Shown here: piece after piece, positions 40,474 through 49,216 of the stretch
Layout: each line of letters starts with the position of its first letter
Position numbering within the stretch: the stretch's first letter is position 1
From: Paenibacillus alvei DSM 29
GTDB taxonomy: Bacteria > Bacillota > Bacilli > Paenibacillales > Paenibacillaceae
Assembly: GCF_000293805.1 (NCBI RefSeq)
Contig: NZ_AMBZ01000003.1
Location: forward strand, 1 to 64,000
Direction: 5' to 3'
DNA length: 64,000 nucleotides
Position numbers and translations under genes: made by a program
The notes under the pieces: generated by a model
Told to the model about the DNA's origin: nothing
What the model saw: only the letters and a program-made list of their open reading frames with translations
The model's database searches: none

Positions 40474-40902
40474 ATGTACTATGTGAACATGGAGCAGATT
40501 GAGCAGCGGCTTGATTTTATACCACAACTGATAGAGACTGTTGAACAGATTATGGTGAAATGGGACGGAAGCTTGCACTACTCTTATGCACAGGAGCGGG
40601 CGCTTCATATCGCGATCGAGATCATCACAGATGTAGGCAGCTTGCTCATAGACGGTTTTCTAATGCGTGATGCAAGCAGCTACGAGGATATTGTGGAAAT
40701 TATCGCACAAGAGCAGGTTGTATCGCCACAGCTCCATGCGACATTGCTTCAGCTAGTGTCTTTGCGCAGACCGTTGGTTCAGGAGTACATGATATGGGAG
40801 AGAGATTCCATTCATTCGCAGCTTGCACACCTGCCTAAGTGGCTGCCGGAATTTGCTCAGTCTGTCCGTCAATTTGTAAGTAAGGAACTTGCGTTGAAAT
40901 GA
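40474..40902 (+). CDS. HepT-like DUF86 protein (YutE-like)
   Basis: The 142-residue all-helical protein fits DUF86: YYVNMEQIEQRLDFIPQLIE, SYAQERALHIAIEIITDVGS, and the terminal catalytic-like segment LRRPLVQEYM. In HepT toxins this is RNxLVHxY, an RNase site; here Gln replaces His, so RNase activity is doubtful. No MntA-type antitoxin gene is adjacent. It matches the solitary YutE-type proteins of Bacillales. Confidence 0.75.
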   Translation: MYYVNMEQIEQRLDFIPQLIETVEQIMVKWDGSLHYSYAQERALHIAIEIITDVGSLLIDGFLMRDASSYEDIVEIIAQEQVVSPQLHATLLQLVSLRRPLVQEYMIWERDSIHSQLAHLPKWLPEFAQSVRQFVSKELALK

Positions 40903-40929
40903 TTCCTGCCTTCAACTGGGGCAAGGTTG

Positions 40930-40958
40930 TTGTCTGTAAGGAAGTGATGCGTTACAAT
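40930..40958 (+). promoter_or_regulatory. Promoter of SufR-like regulator
   Basis: TTGTCT at 40930-40935 and TACAAT at 40953-40958, 17 bases apart, 36 bases before the ATG at 40994. Confidence 0.6.
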
Positions 40959-40993
40959 GACGGTACGATGACAACCAAGGTTAAGGTGGTTAC

Positions 40994-41635
40994 ATGAAGC
41001 AACCAGTACGCAAATCATCCACACGTGAAGAGATTATGAGCTTACTCAAAACCAATGGGGCTATGTCTGTTGCCCAGCTTGCCAAGCAGCTGGAAATGAC
41101 AGAAATGGGAGTAAGACGACACCTATATGCCATGCAGCAGGAACACATGCTGGATACGGAAATGGTTCGACAGCAGATGGGACGTCCCTTGCAGATGTAT
41201 CGCTTGTCGGATACAGGAGATGAACAGTTCCCAAAGCAGTATCATCAACTGATTTTAGATCTGCTTCAGGAAATGGAATCTTGGCAGGATGAGAATAGTG
41301 TCCATCGATTATTCGAAGGAAGAAGACAGTCCATGCTGGAGAAATATGTGCCGCTCGTCCAAGGCAAAAACTTGGAGGAACGAGTTGAAGCGCTTGGTCA
41401 CATTCAAGATTCAAACGGCTATATGGTAGAGACGGAGAAGGCGGACGATGGCAGCTGGCTGCTGCATGAGTACAATTGTCCAATTGCACAGGTTGCTCAG
41501 CATTATAAGGAACCGTGCGCATGTGAACTTGCCTTATTCCAAGATTTACTAGATAGCGATGTAGAGCGTACAGAATGTCTTGCAGAACGCGGGCAGCGCT
41601 GCACGTATAAGATTCGCCCTCGGACTAACCAGTAA
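40994..41635 (+). CDS. SufR-like Fe-S-sensing HTH regulator
   Basis: Residues 1-70 form a DeoR/ArsR-type winged helix (MSVAQLAKQLEMTEMGVRRH). The C-terminal part has conserved cysteines: YNCPIAQVAQHYKEPCACEL and later ECLAERGQRC, the spacing of regulators such as SufR that sense an Fe-S cluster. It may control Fe-S assembly or redox genes. It is monocistronic, followed by a strong terminator. Confidence 0.75.
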   Translation: MKQPVRKSSTREEIMSLLKTNGAMSVAQLAKQLEMTEMGVRRHLYAMQQEHMLDTEMVRQQMGRPLQMYRLSDTGDEQFPKQYHQLILDLLQEMESWQDENSVHRLFEGRRQSMLEKYVPLVQGKNLEERVEALGHIQDSNGYMVETEKADDGSWLLHEYNCPIAQVAQHYKEPCACELALFQDLLDSDVERTECLAERGQRCTYKIRPRTNQ

Positions 41636-41677
41636 TACTTGTACATTGCAAGATCATTCCCTGTTCGAATGATCGGG

Positions 41678-41711
41678 AAGGCTGTCCATAATAGCTATGG
41701 GCAGCCTTTTT
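41678..41711 (+). terminator. Intrinsic terminator
   Basis: Thirteen-base arms (41678-41690 with 41696-41708, one G:U) and a T-run. Confidence 0.85.
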
Positions 41712-41945
41712 CTGATCGGTGGGAAAACGAATTACGACGCGAGTAAGTTTTGCAATTTTATCTCATTGATTTTGCTTCCCAAATTCAGGTCGGCCTCACA
41801 GAGGTTCGGTCTATTTGCACTGATTAGGGACAAGCGGGCAAAAAAAGTACAAGGTAAGTTGTGTCAAAGCGAGCCCCATCTTCCTATACTGTCAATACGA
41901 CATGGGCATACGCCCGGTAGATCTTGCAGCTAAGGAGGGGAGACG

Positions 41946-42386
41946 ATGATTGAATGGAGCATCTTGCTGGCTGCTGTAGCGTGGAGTGCTGTATGTACGG
42001 CGACTGTCCTGCTCATTGTCCGAGGAATGCGTACCTTGAGAAGGGCGGATTCATGTCTTGAGGAAGGGCAGAGACTGAGCCACCAACTCCAAGTATTGAC
42101 GCGTCGAGCTGACGAAGTGTTGAAGCAGTCCGAAGAGACCGTGGGGACGATTAACGAGTGGGCACAAGAATTGAAGCGTACACGCAGAGTATTACAACGC
42201 GGAAATGACGTGTTGGAACGTATCGTGGCTCAAGTTAGTCAGCGGAATGCGAATAATGCATCTGATCAGCGGCTTACGGATATGCTTCAAATGTTTGAAC
42301 TTGGCTATTCAGTATGGAGCTCGATTCAAGCAAAGCGCGCTATGTCGTCTCCCCCTTCTAGTGCAAAGAATACCGGGAATGAGTGA
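41946..42386 (+). CDS. ytxG: DUF948 protein (YtxG-like)
   Basis: The 146-residue protein has an N-terminal membrane span (residues 5-27, ILLAAVAWSAVCTATVLLIV) and a helical, probably coiled-coil cytoplasmic part, as in the DUF948 general-stress protein YtxG. It is followed 15 bases later by the ytxH-like gene, the order found in Bacillus. TGTCAA and TATACT with a 17-base spacer upstream may be its promoter. Confidence 0.8.
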   Translation: MIEWSILLAAVAWSAVCTATVLLIVRGMRTLRRADSCLEEGQRLSHQLQVLTRRADEVLKQSEETVGTINEWAQELKRTRRVLQRGNDVLERIVAQVSQRNANNASDQRLTDMLQMFELGYSVWSSIQAKRAMSSPPSSAKNTGNE

Positions 42387-42401
42387 TGAGGAGGAAGAAC
42401 G

Positions 42402-42773
42402 ATGAGCAGTAACAAAAAGTCTTTTTGGGTAGGGGCATTGATCGGAAGTGTCATTGGTTCGGTATCTGCATTGCTATTCGCACCAAAGAGCGGACGCGAG
42501 CTTCGTAAAGATATTGCAGAAGGAGCACAGCAGGTTAGTGAACGTACTCAGCAGTGGGCGAAGCAAGTTGGTGACCACACAGAAGAATTGATCACTTCTG
42601 CTAAGGGAAAGGTAGCATCCTTCAAGCAAGGCTTGAATTCATGGAGACAGCAGGACTCTGATGAAGCACAGATAGCCGCCATCTCCAGCCTGCAGGAGCC
42701 CGCTGCCGATTGGGATGAGGAAGTAACTGCGGATGTGAAAGTAAAGGATGGAGAGATTAAGGAAGCTCGATAA
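42402..42773 (+). CDS. ytxH: YtxH-family stress protein
   Basis: The 123-residue protein begins with the YtxH signature FWVGALIGSVIGSVSALLFA followed by PKSGRELRKDI: a short Gly-zipper-like membrane segment and then amphipathic helices. Members are general-stress proteins of the envelope. Co-transcribed with ytxG and closed by a strong bidirectional terminator. Confidence 0.88.
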   Translation: MSSNKKSFWVGALIGSVIGSVSALLFAPKSGRELRKDIAEGAQQVSERTQQWAKQVGDHTEELITSAKGKVASFKQGLNSWRQQDSDEAQIAAISSLQEPAADWDEEVTADVKVKDGEIKEAR

Positions 42774-42775
42774 AT

Positions 42776-42835
42776 ATAAATATCCCTACCACCTATGTGC
42801 GTAAGCAGACAGATGGTAGGGATATTTATTGTTAC
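42776..42835. terminator. Bidirectional terminator
   Basis: Perfect 16-base arms (42776-42791 with 42814-42829) between convergent genes. Confidence 0.85.
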
Positions 42836-42871
42836 CGTGTAATTATAAGCGAATGAAATAGGATTGCGAGA

Positions 42872-44052
42872 TTACCATTTGGAAGGATCAATATCGCTAG
42901 GTCTCATCCCTTCCCAAATGTTCGGGATATTTGCGTCTTCAGGATGCTCGAATACAAGAAATGCAGTAGGCAAATAACGTTCTCCGTATTGGCTTGATGG
43001 CGAATTTTTAATGACGCCGTCTTTTTCCACAAGCACAGTAGACGAACCGCCGTCCAAGTTAGCTGCAATCACTGCGCCGTTCTCAAGCATAATTTTCTGG
43101 CAGTCATATAAATCTGCTCCAATGCTGTGAGGCTGGCGGCCATCAATAACAAGGAATAGAATGGCTCCATCCTTGCGTTGTCCCATTACAGTTCGAGGTG
43201 CAATACCCCAGCCATCTGCATGATTGCGAATTTGCCCTTTTCCGTTAACGATCATGCGCGGCTGGAAGGTAACAGCTTCCTTCACGCCCATTTCGAGCAG
43301 CTCGCTAACCTTGAAATTACCGGCTACCATTTTGCCATCCTTATCAATACCAACAATTTGCGTATTTTGCTTGCCTACGCCATTATAATACATCTTACCG
43401 TCGTTAATGACGACACCGATGGGTTTAAACCCATTGCCTTCCCAGTTCGGATCTGCGAATCCACCGCCATTGACGCCTGCCAATGCGCCAGTGCGCTTTA
43501 CCATGCTTGAGACTTTCTCGCCTCGTCCCACTTTGCCGGGAACGCCAATCCGTATTTTGGTGGGATCATTTACAATCATTAAATATCCGCTGAATGAGGC
43601 GCCTGTAGCACCAGTACCGCTTACTTCCTTATACTCGACGAGCGGCTTTTTGGCCTGCTCAGCTACAGAAGGCTTATTAATATCAATTGTTGATTTCTCG
43701 TCGCCCATTCGTTCAAATCTCGCCCAATACTCTTGTACACGCTTGTCTAATTCGGCTTGGCCGATAATGTACTTCGCCCAATGTCGATGCTGTGTTGTGA
43801 TTAACGTATCCGCGATCAAGAACCGCATCTCTGTACCGGAAGGAGTTAGGAATAACCATCCGGCGCCAAGGGAGCCAACTAATAGGAAGATAGCCGCAAC
43901 TATGCGAAAAATACGCCAAACCGAGCGTTTCTTCTTTAGCTTTTTTGCTTCCCTTGCTTAGGGTTGTTAGTCCGATGGCTTGTACGGACCACATTGCGCG
44001 GGGGTAACGCTCGCATATTATTCTTTTTATTAATAGGACGTTCCGTTTGCAT
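42872..44052 (-). pseudogene. NAGPA-domain phosphodiester glycosidase, frameshifted near N-terminus
   Basis: The frame from 43828 carries the phosphodiester-glycosidase (NAGPA) domain: GVNGGGFADPNWEGN, PRTVMGQRKDGAILFLVIDG, ANLDGGSSTVLV. The start is an ATG at 44052 (MQTERPINKK); the next part with a membrane anchor (FRIVAAIFLLVGSLGAGWLF) is in another frame. One A added to the coding A6 run (complement of 43941-43946) joins all into about 393 residues. It would be an anchored extracellular enzyme acting on wall or exopolysaccharide phosphodiesters. Confidence 0.8.
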
Positions 44053-44247
44053 CTTTTTCAACCCTTTCTATTTGTCTCCACATAGTAATGACGTTTTTTG
44101 GAAGTGAAAAGTTTCCTCCGAGTTTTGCCAGTTGTGGATGACTTGAACCTTGTCCAACTTACTGATAAGATCGAGGTACGTTTTAAATAAAGAATACATA
44201 TGTTAAGTAAGGTCAGTCAAACAAGAGACGAAGGAAGCGGTGTATTC

Positions 44248-45060
44248 GTGCAGCAAGCTATAGCTATGCTCGATTCGGGTGTTGGTGGGTTGACAGTCGT
44301 CAAGGAAGTAATGCGTCAACTGCCGCGGGAGAAAATCATCTATTTTGGTGATACAGCCCGTTCGCCTTATGGTCCTCGTACTGCTGAGGAAGTAAGGTTG
44401 TTCACTCGCCAAATCGTAGATTATCTTATTCAATACCAACCTAAAATGATCGTATTTGCATGCAATACAGCGACAGCCGCAGCATTGGAATATATTCGAG
44501 CTTACGTGCCGATTCCGGTAATCGGGGTAATTCACCCGGGTGCTAGAGCAGCCCTGTCCGCCACAAACAGCGGCTATGTTGGTGTCATTGGAACAGAAGG
44601 CACAATTCGCAGTGGAGCATATGAACAAGCGTTAAAGCGGCTGTCCCCCCACGTGGAAGTGGTCAGTCAAGCTTGTCCTCGTCTGGCACCTCTCGTGGAG
44701 AAAGGGATGTTCAGAAATAGTGCGTCAACATCCGATGTCGTTCGAGAATCACTCGAACCGCTGAATAGTGTCCCAATTGACACCCTCATTTTGGGATGTA
44801 CCCACTATCCCTTTCTAGCGGATTCGATTCAGGAAGCGATAGGGCCTAAGGTTCAGCTTATTAATTCAGCAGAAGAAACAGCACGAGAAATCAGCACCAT
44901 TTTACAAGATAAAGGTCAGTTAGCGAACACAGAAACAGTTCCCACTCATCAATTTTTCTGCAGCGGAGACCCGGAAATGTTCCAGAAGATTGCCTGCTTG
45001 TGGCTCGGCGAACACATTCATGCTAATCCTGTAATCTGGCAGATTTCGAAAATTATGTAA
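44248..45060 (+). CDS. murI: Glutamate racemase
   Basis: The 270-residue enzyme has the paired catalytic cysteines of the family: FACNTATAAALEYI and LGCTHYPFLADSI, with the N-terminal MLDSGVGGLTVVKEV. It makes D-glutamate for peptidoglycan. The GTG at 44248 follows GAAGGAAGCGG and places the signature at the N-terminus; an ATG at 44200 would add 16 residues. Confidence 0.95.
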   Translation: MQQAIAMLDSGVGGLTVVKEVMRQLPREKIIYFGDTARSPYGPRTAEEVRLFTRQIVDYLIQYQPKMIVFACNTATAAALEYIRAYVPIPVIGVIHPGARAALSATNSGYVGVIGTEGTIRSGAYEQALKRLSPHVEVVSQACPRLAPLVEKGMFRNSASTSDVVRESLEPLNSVPIDTLILGCTHYPFLADSIQEAIGPKVQLINSAEETAREISTILQDKGQLANTETVPTHQFFCSGDPEMFQKIACLWLGEHIHANPVIWQISKIM

Positions 45061-45109
45061 TGGCTGAACTCATTCACTTGGATTCACGAACTTATACGAT
45101 ATTGATAAT

Positions 45110-45157
45110 AGAGAGCGTTCCGTGAGCAGCAAGTCTGCCAGGGAGCGCTCTCTTTGT
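45110..45157 (+). terminator. Intrinsic terminator after glutamate racemase
   Basis: Arms at 45110-45121 and 45141-45152 (AGAGAGCG / CGCTCTCT core) and a T-rich end. Confidence 0.7.
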
Positions 45158-45255
45158 ATTGTTTAGTATCATTTTCAGGTGAAATCCTGAAAGTTATGAA
45201 CGTCTATGCCGCCGCATATGCTTCAACCAATAGCAGATTGGGAAAGGAGCGACAA

Positions 45256-46461
45256 ATGGTGGCAGTTCCTTATGTGGTGCAAAAGGGAGATACCTATCTT
45301 CGCATTTGCGCGCGTCACGGTATTCAACTGCATGCTTTGCTTAGTGCGAACCCTCAGCTGCGTGCGGATGGATATGCTGTACCCGGACAGGTAATCGATA
45401 TTCCAGATCCCCCCATCAATAAATATGTGGTGCAGGCAAAAGACAGGTTTTATCACATCGCGCAGCGATTTCAAGTATCAACACAGCGCCTTGCAGAGGC
45501 AAATCCAACGCTTGATCCGAGAAGATTGATACCTGGACAGCTTATGTTAATTCCTTTCGAATACAGTACGCAATGGGAAAGGAAAACGGCAGAATACGGA
45601 TATGCTCAAATGATGAGAGATATTGGTCAACTGCAAAATAGCCATTCCTTCATTCGAGTTGAGCAGATCGGGAATAGTGTGATGGGGAAGCCGATACCTG
45701 CAATTATTATCGGTAAAGGCACCGTTCCCGTGCATGCCAATGGTTCTGTACATGCGAATGAGTGGATTACATCAGCCTTATTAATGCAATTTGTTGAAGA
45801 TTATGCGAGGGCGTATGACAGCGGAGAGGCATGGAATGGCTGGGATGCGCTTGCTGCCTTTGAAAGAACGACATTATGGATGGTTCCTATGTCTAACCCC
45901 GACGGGGTAGAACTCGTTCAAGAGGGGATATCGCCGGAGCATCCACTTTACGCCTCCATAATGGAATGGAATCAGGGATCGCGCAAATTTCAGCGCTGGA
46001 AGGCGAATATTCGAGGCATTGATCTTAATGATCAGTTCCCGGCTTACTGGGAGGAAGAACAAGCGCGAAGAGGCGTATATGCGCCAGCACCACTTAATTA
46101 CGGTGGGACGAGACCGCTCACTGAGCCGGAAGCAATCGCGTTAGCTGAATTATCAGAACGAATTCCTTTTGAAATGGCACTGTCCTTCCATACCCAGGGA
46201 CAAGAAATTTATTGGAACTATCGAGATTATGAGCCAGATGATGCATGTAGCTGGGCAGAACGGTTTCAAAGGGCGAGCGGATACCGGGCCGTGAAGCTGT
46301 CGGGAAGCGATGCCGGCTACAAGGATTGGTTCATACAGCGCTACAGGAAGCCTGGATTCACTATCGAGGTCGGCAATGGCGTTAGTCCGCTGCCGCTGGA
46401 TGACTTTGATGCCATGTACCGGGAAGTGGCTGCAATTATGAAGGAAGCCCTGCTTCCATAA
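45256..46461 (+). CDS. LysM + M14 gamma-D-glutamyl endopeptidase
   Basis: The 401-residue protein has two LysM domains (about 5-50, VVQKGDTYLRICARHGIQLH, and 54-100) that bind glycan chains, then an M14 carboxypeptidase fold. Its zinc ligands are in SVHANEW and SFHTQGQEI and the catalytic Glu is in TIEVGNG. This is the plan of endopeptidase I, which cuts gamma-D-Glu-diaminopimelate bonds in spore-former peptidoglycan. No signal peptide is seen, as in the cytoplasmic sporulation enzyme. ATG 45256 follows GGAAAGGAG. Confidence 0.9.
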   Translation: MVAVPYVVQKGDTYLRICARHGIQLHALLSANPQLRADGYAVPGQVIDIPDPPINKYVVQAKDRFYHIAQRFQVSTQRLAEANPTLDPRRLIPGQLMLIPFEYSTQWERKTAEYGYAQMMRDIGQLQNSHSFIRVEQIGNSVMGKPIPAIIIGKGTVPVHANGSVHANEWITSALLMQFVEDYARAYDSGEAWNGWDALAAFERTTLWMVPMSNPDGVELVQEGISPEHPLYASIMEWNQGSRKFQRWKANIRGIDLNDQFPAYWEEEQARRGVYAPAPLNYGGTRPLTEPEAIALAELSERIPFEMALSFHTQGQEIYWNYRDYEPDDACSWAERFQRASGYRAVKLSGSDAGYKDWFIQRYRKPGFTIEVGNGVSPLPLDDFDAMYREVAAIMKEALLP

Positions 46462-46557
46462 GACTAGAAGGCTTAGAAAATAAATGGGACGCGCGTGATT
46501 CACTCCTGCATGTTCTAGAATTCGCTACGCACACTAATGAGTAGGAGGTGTGCAAAA

Positions 46558-46836
46558 TTGGCGAATCCCACTTCGAGAGGCCCATCTCAAAAACCACGCC
46601 CTAAGCGATCTTGGCAGAGGTTGTGGTTGCTGCTCAGTTCAGTGCCAAGACTGTTGACATCCAAGCGTGTTCCTTTTTGGGAAAAAGCAATATTTGTAGG
46701 TGTAATCGCTATTTACTGGATAATCCCATTTGATTTAATTCCCTTTATGCCGCTTGATGACATTATTTTTACCTTAATTCTGTTGCCTTGGTTTTCCAAG
46801 CGTGCTCTAAAATATGAAAATGCGAACCAAAAATGA
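46558..46836 (+). CDS. DUF1232 (YkvA-family) membrane protein
   Basis: The TTG at 46558 after AGGAGGTG gives 92 residues with the DUF1232 core: FWEKAIFVGVIAIYWIIPFD then LIPFMPLDDIIFTLILL, two short membrane segments with a conserved D-P/D motif. Role unknown. Confidence 0.8.
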   Translation: MANPTSRGPSQKPRPKRSWQRLWLLLSSVPRLLTSKRVPFWEKAIFVGVIAIYWIIPFDLIPFMPLDDIIFTLILLPWFSKRALKYENANQK

Positions 46837-46855
46837 CGGAATGTGACGCAAAAGG

Positions 46856-46884
46856 TTGCTTCTCGCCCCGGGTTCCCGTACAAT
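46856..46884 (+). promoter_or_regulatory. Promoter upstream of DUF1450 gene
   Basis: TTGCTT at 46856-46861 and TACAAT at 46879-46884 with a 17-base spacer, about 78 bases before the start. Confidence 0.55.
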
Positions 46885-46961
46885 GACATAGAGGTTGGCG
46901 AACGCAACAATTTCATTGCGAAAGTACAACAAGACAATGGGGTAAAGCGGAGTGAAGAACA

Positions 46962-47186
46962 ATGGCGAACGATATTCGTATTTGTGATAAATGTCGGCAT
47001 ATCAAAATGAAGACTTTTTTACCGAAAGTCAAAGGTCTGGATCCGGAAGCGGATATCAAGATTGGCTGTAAGTCATACTGTGGGCATTGCGCCAAGCGAG
47101 TGTTCATCTATATCAATGGTCGGTACGTAATTGCTCCGACAGAGGATGAAGCAATTGAAAAGGCAAAGCCTTTTGTCAAAAAGTAA
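46962..47186 (+). CDS. DUF1450 protein (YuzB-like)
   Basis: The 74-residue protein has CDKCRH and GCKSYCGHCAKRVFIYINGR, the cysteine pattern of the DUF1450/YuzB family, which may bind a metal or Fe-S cluster. Function unknown. Confidence 0.8.
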   Translation: MANDIRICDKCRHIKMKTFLPKVKGLDPEADIKIGCKSYCGHCAKRVFIYINGRYVIAPTEDEAIEKAKPFVKK

Positions 47187-47290
47187 GTTTTTAACCGCAT
47201 AGAAAAAGCTGCGAAGCGATATCCTAATCGTTGGAGACTACTCCCTGTTTGGGAACATTCCATACTCTGGCGAAGAAGGAGGCTCGCAGC

Positions 47291-47572
47291 ATGTCCAAAT
47301 ATGACTCAAGCTTGCAATCGCAAAATCCGATTTCGCAAGCGCAGAACGCAGTCAAGACAGCGCACAACGCTGTATCTCAAGCAATGTCACATCCTTCGGA
47401 CCAATCCGTCTATCAGGCGGAGCAATCTCTTCAACATGCTGAGCGCGCCGTACAACAGGCCGCAGACAGCGATAATCCACATCCGGTCCAATTAGCTGAA
47501 GAAATGCTTGCAGCGGAGCAATCCCGGCTGAATTCCATTGGCGCAGACCAACTGGATTCCTTTGAGGGATAG
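47291..47572 (+). CDS. Small hypothetical Gln/Ala-rich protein
   Basis: The ATG at 47291 follows GAAGGAGG and gives 93 residues. The sequence is Gln/Ala/Ser rich and helical (NPISQAQNAVKTAHNAVSQA), with internal similarity between its halves. No known family. A terminator follows. Confidence 0.6.
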   Translation: MSKYDSSLQSQNPISQAQNAVKTAHNAVSQAMSHPSDQSVYQAEQSLQHAERAVQQAADSDNPHPVQLAEEMLAAEQSRLNSIGADQLDSFEG

Positions 47573-47617
47573 GTGTACGCAATTTTATTGTCTTTATCGT
47601 CATGATATTTGTTCTTG

Positions 47618-47642
47618 TCCCGGACTATGTCTGGGATTTTTT
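47618..47642 (+). terminator. Intrinsic terminator
   Basis: Eight-base arms (47618-47625 with 47629-47636, one G:U pair), a 3-base loop and six T. Confidence 0.75.
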
Positions 47643-47688
47643 ACCCTTCCACCGCCGACATCAAGTCTTAGCATCTGGGAGTGAGGTT

Positions 47689-49216
47689 ATGGTATTTGGT
47701 ATATCAGTAGTCGTTATTTTAGCGTTTGTCATTTGGGGGTTCCTTTCTCCGGAAAAGCTTATCCACACAATCCAGCGCGGCCTTGTCGTTTACGACTGAA
47801 CGTTTTGGATGGTTCTATTTGATTACAGCGTTAATCATCTTGGTTTTCTGTCTTTATCTTGCTTTTGGGAAGTTCGGACATATCACATTAGGCAATGATG
47901 ATGATGACCCGGAGTATTCCAATATATCTTGGTTCGCCATGCTGTTCAGCGCAGGGATGGGGATCGGGCTTGTATTCTGGGGAGTGGCCGAACCTATCAG
48001 TCATTACATAAATCCGCCAACGTTGAAAGGGATGACGCCTGGTGCAGCGAAAGAAGCGCTGCGGTACTCCTTCTTCCATTGGGGATTGCATCCTTGGGGC
48101 ATTTATACGCTTGTCTCGCTGGGAATAGCCTACTTTACTTTCCGCAAAGGTCATAATGGGTTAATTAGCTGGACCTTTGAGCCGCTGCTTGGTGAGCGAG
48201 TGAAGGGGCCGATTGGGAAGACAATCGACATATTGGCTATTATTGCAACGGCCTTTGGGGTGGCAACATCACTTGGGCTTGGAGCCATGCAAATCAATGG
48301 CGGGCTTGCGCATACGTTCGGCATACCGAGCAATGCAACGGTGCAAGTCATTATTATTGCGATTGTAACCGTGTTGTTCCTTACTTCTGCAGTGACGGGA
48401 CTGGACAAGGGAATTCGTATTCTTAGCAATGTGAATTTGCTGATCGCATTAGGCTTGCTTTTGTTCACGTTGCTACTCGGACCAACTTCATTTATATTCG
48501 ATTCCTTTACAACGACGCTTGGCGGGTATTTGCAAAATATTATTCAGATGAGTCTGCGGTTGACTCCGTTCACCGAGGATTCGTGGGTAGCGAGCTGGAC
48601 CTTGTTCTATTGGTCCTGGTGGATTGCATGGGCACCATTCGTTGGCTCTTTTATCGCGCGAGTCTCTAAGGGAAGAACGATCAAGGAGTTCGTACTGGGA
48701 ACAATGCTGCTGCCAAGTGGATTCAGTTTCATATGGTTCTCTGTTTTCGGCGCAACCGGACTTAAGCTGGAGATGTTCGATGGTCTGCCGATCGTAGAGT
48801 CGGTTAAAAAGGATATTACATCTGCGCTGTTCGTAACGCTGGATGCGCTGCCAGGCGGCAGTTTTATTGCTATTCTAGCGACGCTGCTCATTATTACCTT
48901 CTTCGTTACGTCCGCGGATTCGGCAACATTTGTCCTGGGAATGATGTCAACGAACGGGGATCCGAATCCGAGCGCGCCGATTAAAATAGCGTGGGGGTTA
49001 TTCCAATCGCTTATCGCTACCGTGCTGCTGCTGGGAGGCGGTTTGGAGGCATTGCAGACCGCATCTATCCTCACAGCGCTGCCGTTTGCGGTAATATTGC
49101 TTGGCATGTGCTTGTCGATAACAAAGGCGCTACGGAAGGAGGAACGGGATTATCGCTTGAAGGAAAAGCGCAGACGCCGTAAAGTGGACAAGCTGCTGGA
49201 ACAGGAAGATTTATGA
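47689..49216 (+). pseudogene. BCCT-family glycine betaine/choline transporter, frameshifted
   Basis: The family start (VFGISVVVILAFVIWGFLSP) begins at ATG 47689 with GGGAGTGAGG upstream, but the frame stops at 47799. The rest (AALSFTTERFGWFYLITALI, SWFAMLFSAGMGIGLVFWGV, and the core WTLFYWSWWIAWAPFVGSFI) is in the next frame from about 47780 to 49216. Removing one base near 47774-47781 restores a protein of about 508 residues with 12 membrane spans. It would import osmoprotectants with sodium or protons. Confidence 0.85.

Noticed and set aside
41697..41933. Rightward open frame of 78 codons before ytxG
   Set aside because: It begins inside a terminator hairpin and covers the promoter region of ytxG; no family or ribosome site.
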